The position numbers and the translations under genes are program-made. Positions 5,658-5,926 of a DNA stretch of 5,926 nucleotides are shown piece after piece (the first letter of the stretch is position 1; each line of letters opens with the position of its first letter). Origin of the DNA: a bacterium (GTDB taxonomy: Bacteria > Desulfobacterota > Binatia > UBA12015); contig JAGWVP010000219.1 of NCBI GenBank assembly GCA_018970825.1, forward strand, positions 1 through 5,926, in the 5' to 3' direction. The notes under the pieces were generated by a model. The model saw nothing but the letters and a program-made list of their open reading frames with translations. It was not told where the DNA came from and searched no databases.

Positions 5658-5926
5658 ATGGAGATCGCCCTGAACGAGGAGGACGGCCGGTTCCGCGACG
5701 AGGTGCGCGACTTCCTCGCGCGCGAAATCCCGCGCGACTGGCCGCATCCTCCCGGCACCGGATCCTTCGAGATCGGCGACGAGGAGTTCCCCCGCCTGCG
5801 AGCCTGGCAGCGCAAGCTCTTCGACGCGCGCCTGATCGGCATCACCTGGCCGTCCGAGTACGGCGGACGCGACGCCCCGCCCCACCATGACGCGATCCTC
5901 CAGGACGAGATGGTCCGCGCGGGTGC
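5658..5926 (+). CDS. Acyl-CoA dehydrogenase, N-terminal part (C-terminus cut by window edge)
   Basis: The first 89 residues of a flavin-dependent acyl-CoA dehydrogenase, which would introduce the alpha-beta double bond of an acyl-CoA and pass electrons to ETF. Seen in the sequence: the typical all-helical N-terminal domain opening (RFRDEVRDFLAREIP, residues 11-25), a WQRKLFDARLIG helix, and the family's hallmark GITWPSEYGG block (about 64-73) followed by the DEMVRAG helix. The FAD-binding middle domain and the catalytic glutamate lie beyond the edge. The start is firm: an in-frame TAG at 5646-5648 leaves ATG 5658 as the first possible start. Only weak purine runs precede it (TGGGG at 5641-5645, 12 nt away). 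It is transcribed away from the thiolase, which would perform the last step of the same beta-oxidation cycle. The chain-length or sterol specificity cannot be judged from this fragment. Confidence 0.93.
   Translation, partial: MEIALNEEDGRFRDEVRDFLAREIPRDWPHPPGTGSFEIGDEEFPRLRAWQRKLFDARLIGITWPSEYGGRDAPPHHDAILQDEMVRAG

Noticed and set aside
3114..5888. A very long minus-strand open frame (over 900 codons) crossing the basic gene, thiolase and both intergenic regions
   Set aside because: It overlaps a well-supported thiolase in another frame, and its product is low-complexity Arg/Gly/Ala/Ser with no family motif. Stops are rare by chance at this G+C content.

Overview
This window is a high-GC bacterial segment, roughly 70% G+C by eye, with strong G/C preference at third codon positions. 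It holds five protein genes on both strands, no RNA genes, no insertion sequences and no CRISPR array. The gene content does not fix the phylum. A FadA5-like thiolase, an acyl-CoA dehydrogenase and tandem dynamin-like GTPases would fit an actinobacterium, a myxobacterial or other deltaproteobacterial-type lineage, or a similar high-GC soil or aquatic group. That placement is inference only.

Layout: positions 1-3336 hold two tandem minus-strand genes for bacterial dynamin-like (large, membrane-associated) GTPases. The upstream one is complete (3336 to 1585, 583 aa). The downstream one starts 7 nt after its stop (1577) and runs off the left edge (at least 525 aa). They form an evident operon. 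Positions 3337-3622 are a 286-nt divergent intergenic region that contains four consecutive inverted repeats (3381-3508) and then an AT-rich candidate promoter (around 3541) reading right. It reads into a plus-strand gene (3623-4258) with an excellent Shine-Dalgarno sequence. That gene encodes a 211-aa protein made almost only of Ala, Val, Arg and Lys, with no acidic or aromatic residues and a nine-residue internal repeat. It is probably a histone H1-like nucleic-acid-binding protein.

The basic gene converges on a minus-strand thiolase gene (5497 to 4334, 387 aa). A 39-nt, 18-bp near-perfect hairpin lies between them and probably serves both genes as a terminator. The thiolase has all catalytic residues and closely resembles the FadA5 type of 3-ketoacyl-CoA thiolase. 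It is divergent from an acyl-CoA dehydrogenase gene (5658 to the right edge, 89 aa visible). The 160-nt region between them carries a perfect 12-bp inverted repeat.

Functional picture: the right third is a lipid or sterol-like acyl-CoA beta-oxidation locus in which the dehydrogenase would do the first step and the thiolase the last. The left half is a membrane-remodelling GTPase pair. The basic protein sits between them with its own promoter and terminator. The most unusual items are the basic repeat protein with its odd Gly-Leu tail, the dyad-rich region upstream of it, and the atypical G3 and G4 motifs of the GTPases.
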